Assembly: GCA_029859485.1 (NCBI GenBank)
Contig: JAOUDB010000161.1
Location: 1-6,292, forward strand
Direction: 5' to 3'
Length of the DNA stretch: 6,292 bases
DNA from: Desulfuromonadales bacterium
GTDB taxonomy: Bacteria > Desulfobacterota > Desulfuromonadia > Desulfuromonadales > BM103
Part shown: in pieces, positions 6,270 to 6,292 of the stretch
Layout of the letters: each line of letters starts with the position of its first letter
Numbering within the stretch: position 1 is the first letter of the stretch
Made by a program: the position numbers and the translations under genes
Notes under the pieces: generated by a model
Seen by the model: only the letters and a program-made list of their open reading frames with translations
Databases searched by the model: none
What the model was told of the DNA's origin: nothing

Positions 6270-6292
6270 GTGGCAACAATTACAGCAAAGAT
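6270..6292 (+). CDS. tsf: Start of elongation factor Ts, cut by the right window edge
   Basis: A GTG start gives M-A-T-I-T-A-K and then a broken codon at the edge. The opening (M-x-x-I-T-A) and the position after rpsB fit EF-Ts, the nucleotide exchange factor that reloads EF-Tu with GTP. Only seven codons are visible, so the call depends on the conserved rpsB-tsf order and the strong ribosome binding site. No clear separate promoter is seen in the 52 bases between the terminator and the start, so expression probably depends on read-through from rpsB. Confidence 0.85.

Overview
The window looks like chromosomal core sequence from a Gram-negative anaerobe of the Desulfuromonadales/Geobacter-Pelobacter type (Desulfobacterota, formerly Deltaproteobacteria). 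This is inferred from three things: paired LptF/LptG permeases (an outer membrane with LPS), an rpsB-tsf block, and a SahR-type regulator joined to ahcY, an arrangement known from deltaproteobacteria. Base composition is moderate and even. I see no phage, insertion sequence, CRISPR, rRNA or tRNA.

Left edge (1-308): the first 20 codons of an unrecognised minus-strand gene start at a GTG at position 60, behind a strong ribosome binding site. A 248-base AT-rich divergent spacer follows. It holds a short CGCAGAG-type tandem repeat (119-143), a likely promoter for the rightward operon and an inverted repeat over its -10 that could be the SahR operator.

Methyl-cycle operon (309-2732, plus strand): an ArsR-type HTH fused to a SAM-methyltransferase-like domain (sahR), then 15 bases, then full-length S-adenosylhomocysteine hydrolase (ahcY). 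By analogy with characterised SahR, the regulator would sense SAH and release the operator when SAH builds up, raising AhcY to clear it. A strong hairpin terminator follows ahcY.

LPS export operon (5067-2811, minus strand): lptF then lptG, overlapping by 14 bases. They encode the two transmembrane subunits of the LptB2FG transporter. The operon converges on ahcY.

Translation operon (5268 to right edge, plus strand): rpsB (ribosomal protein S2) has a candidate extended -10 promoter, a roughly 110-base leader with two adjacent hairpins, and an unusual Ala/Glu/Pro/Val repeat tail. A strong intrinsic-terminator structure separates it from the start of tsf (elongation factor Ts), which is cut by the window edge.

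I found no clearly new biological system. The points most worth checking are the candidate SahR operator, the rpsB leader, the S2 tail repeat and the CGCAGAG repeat.
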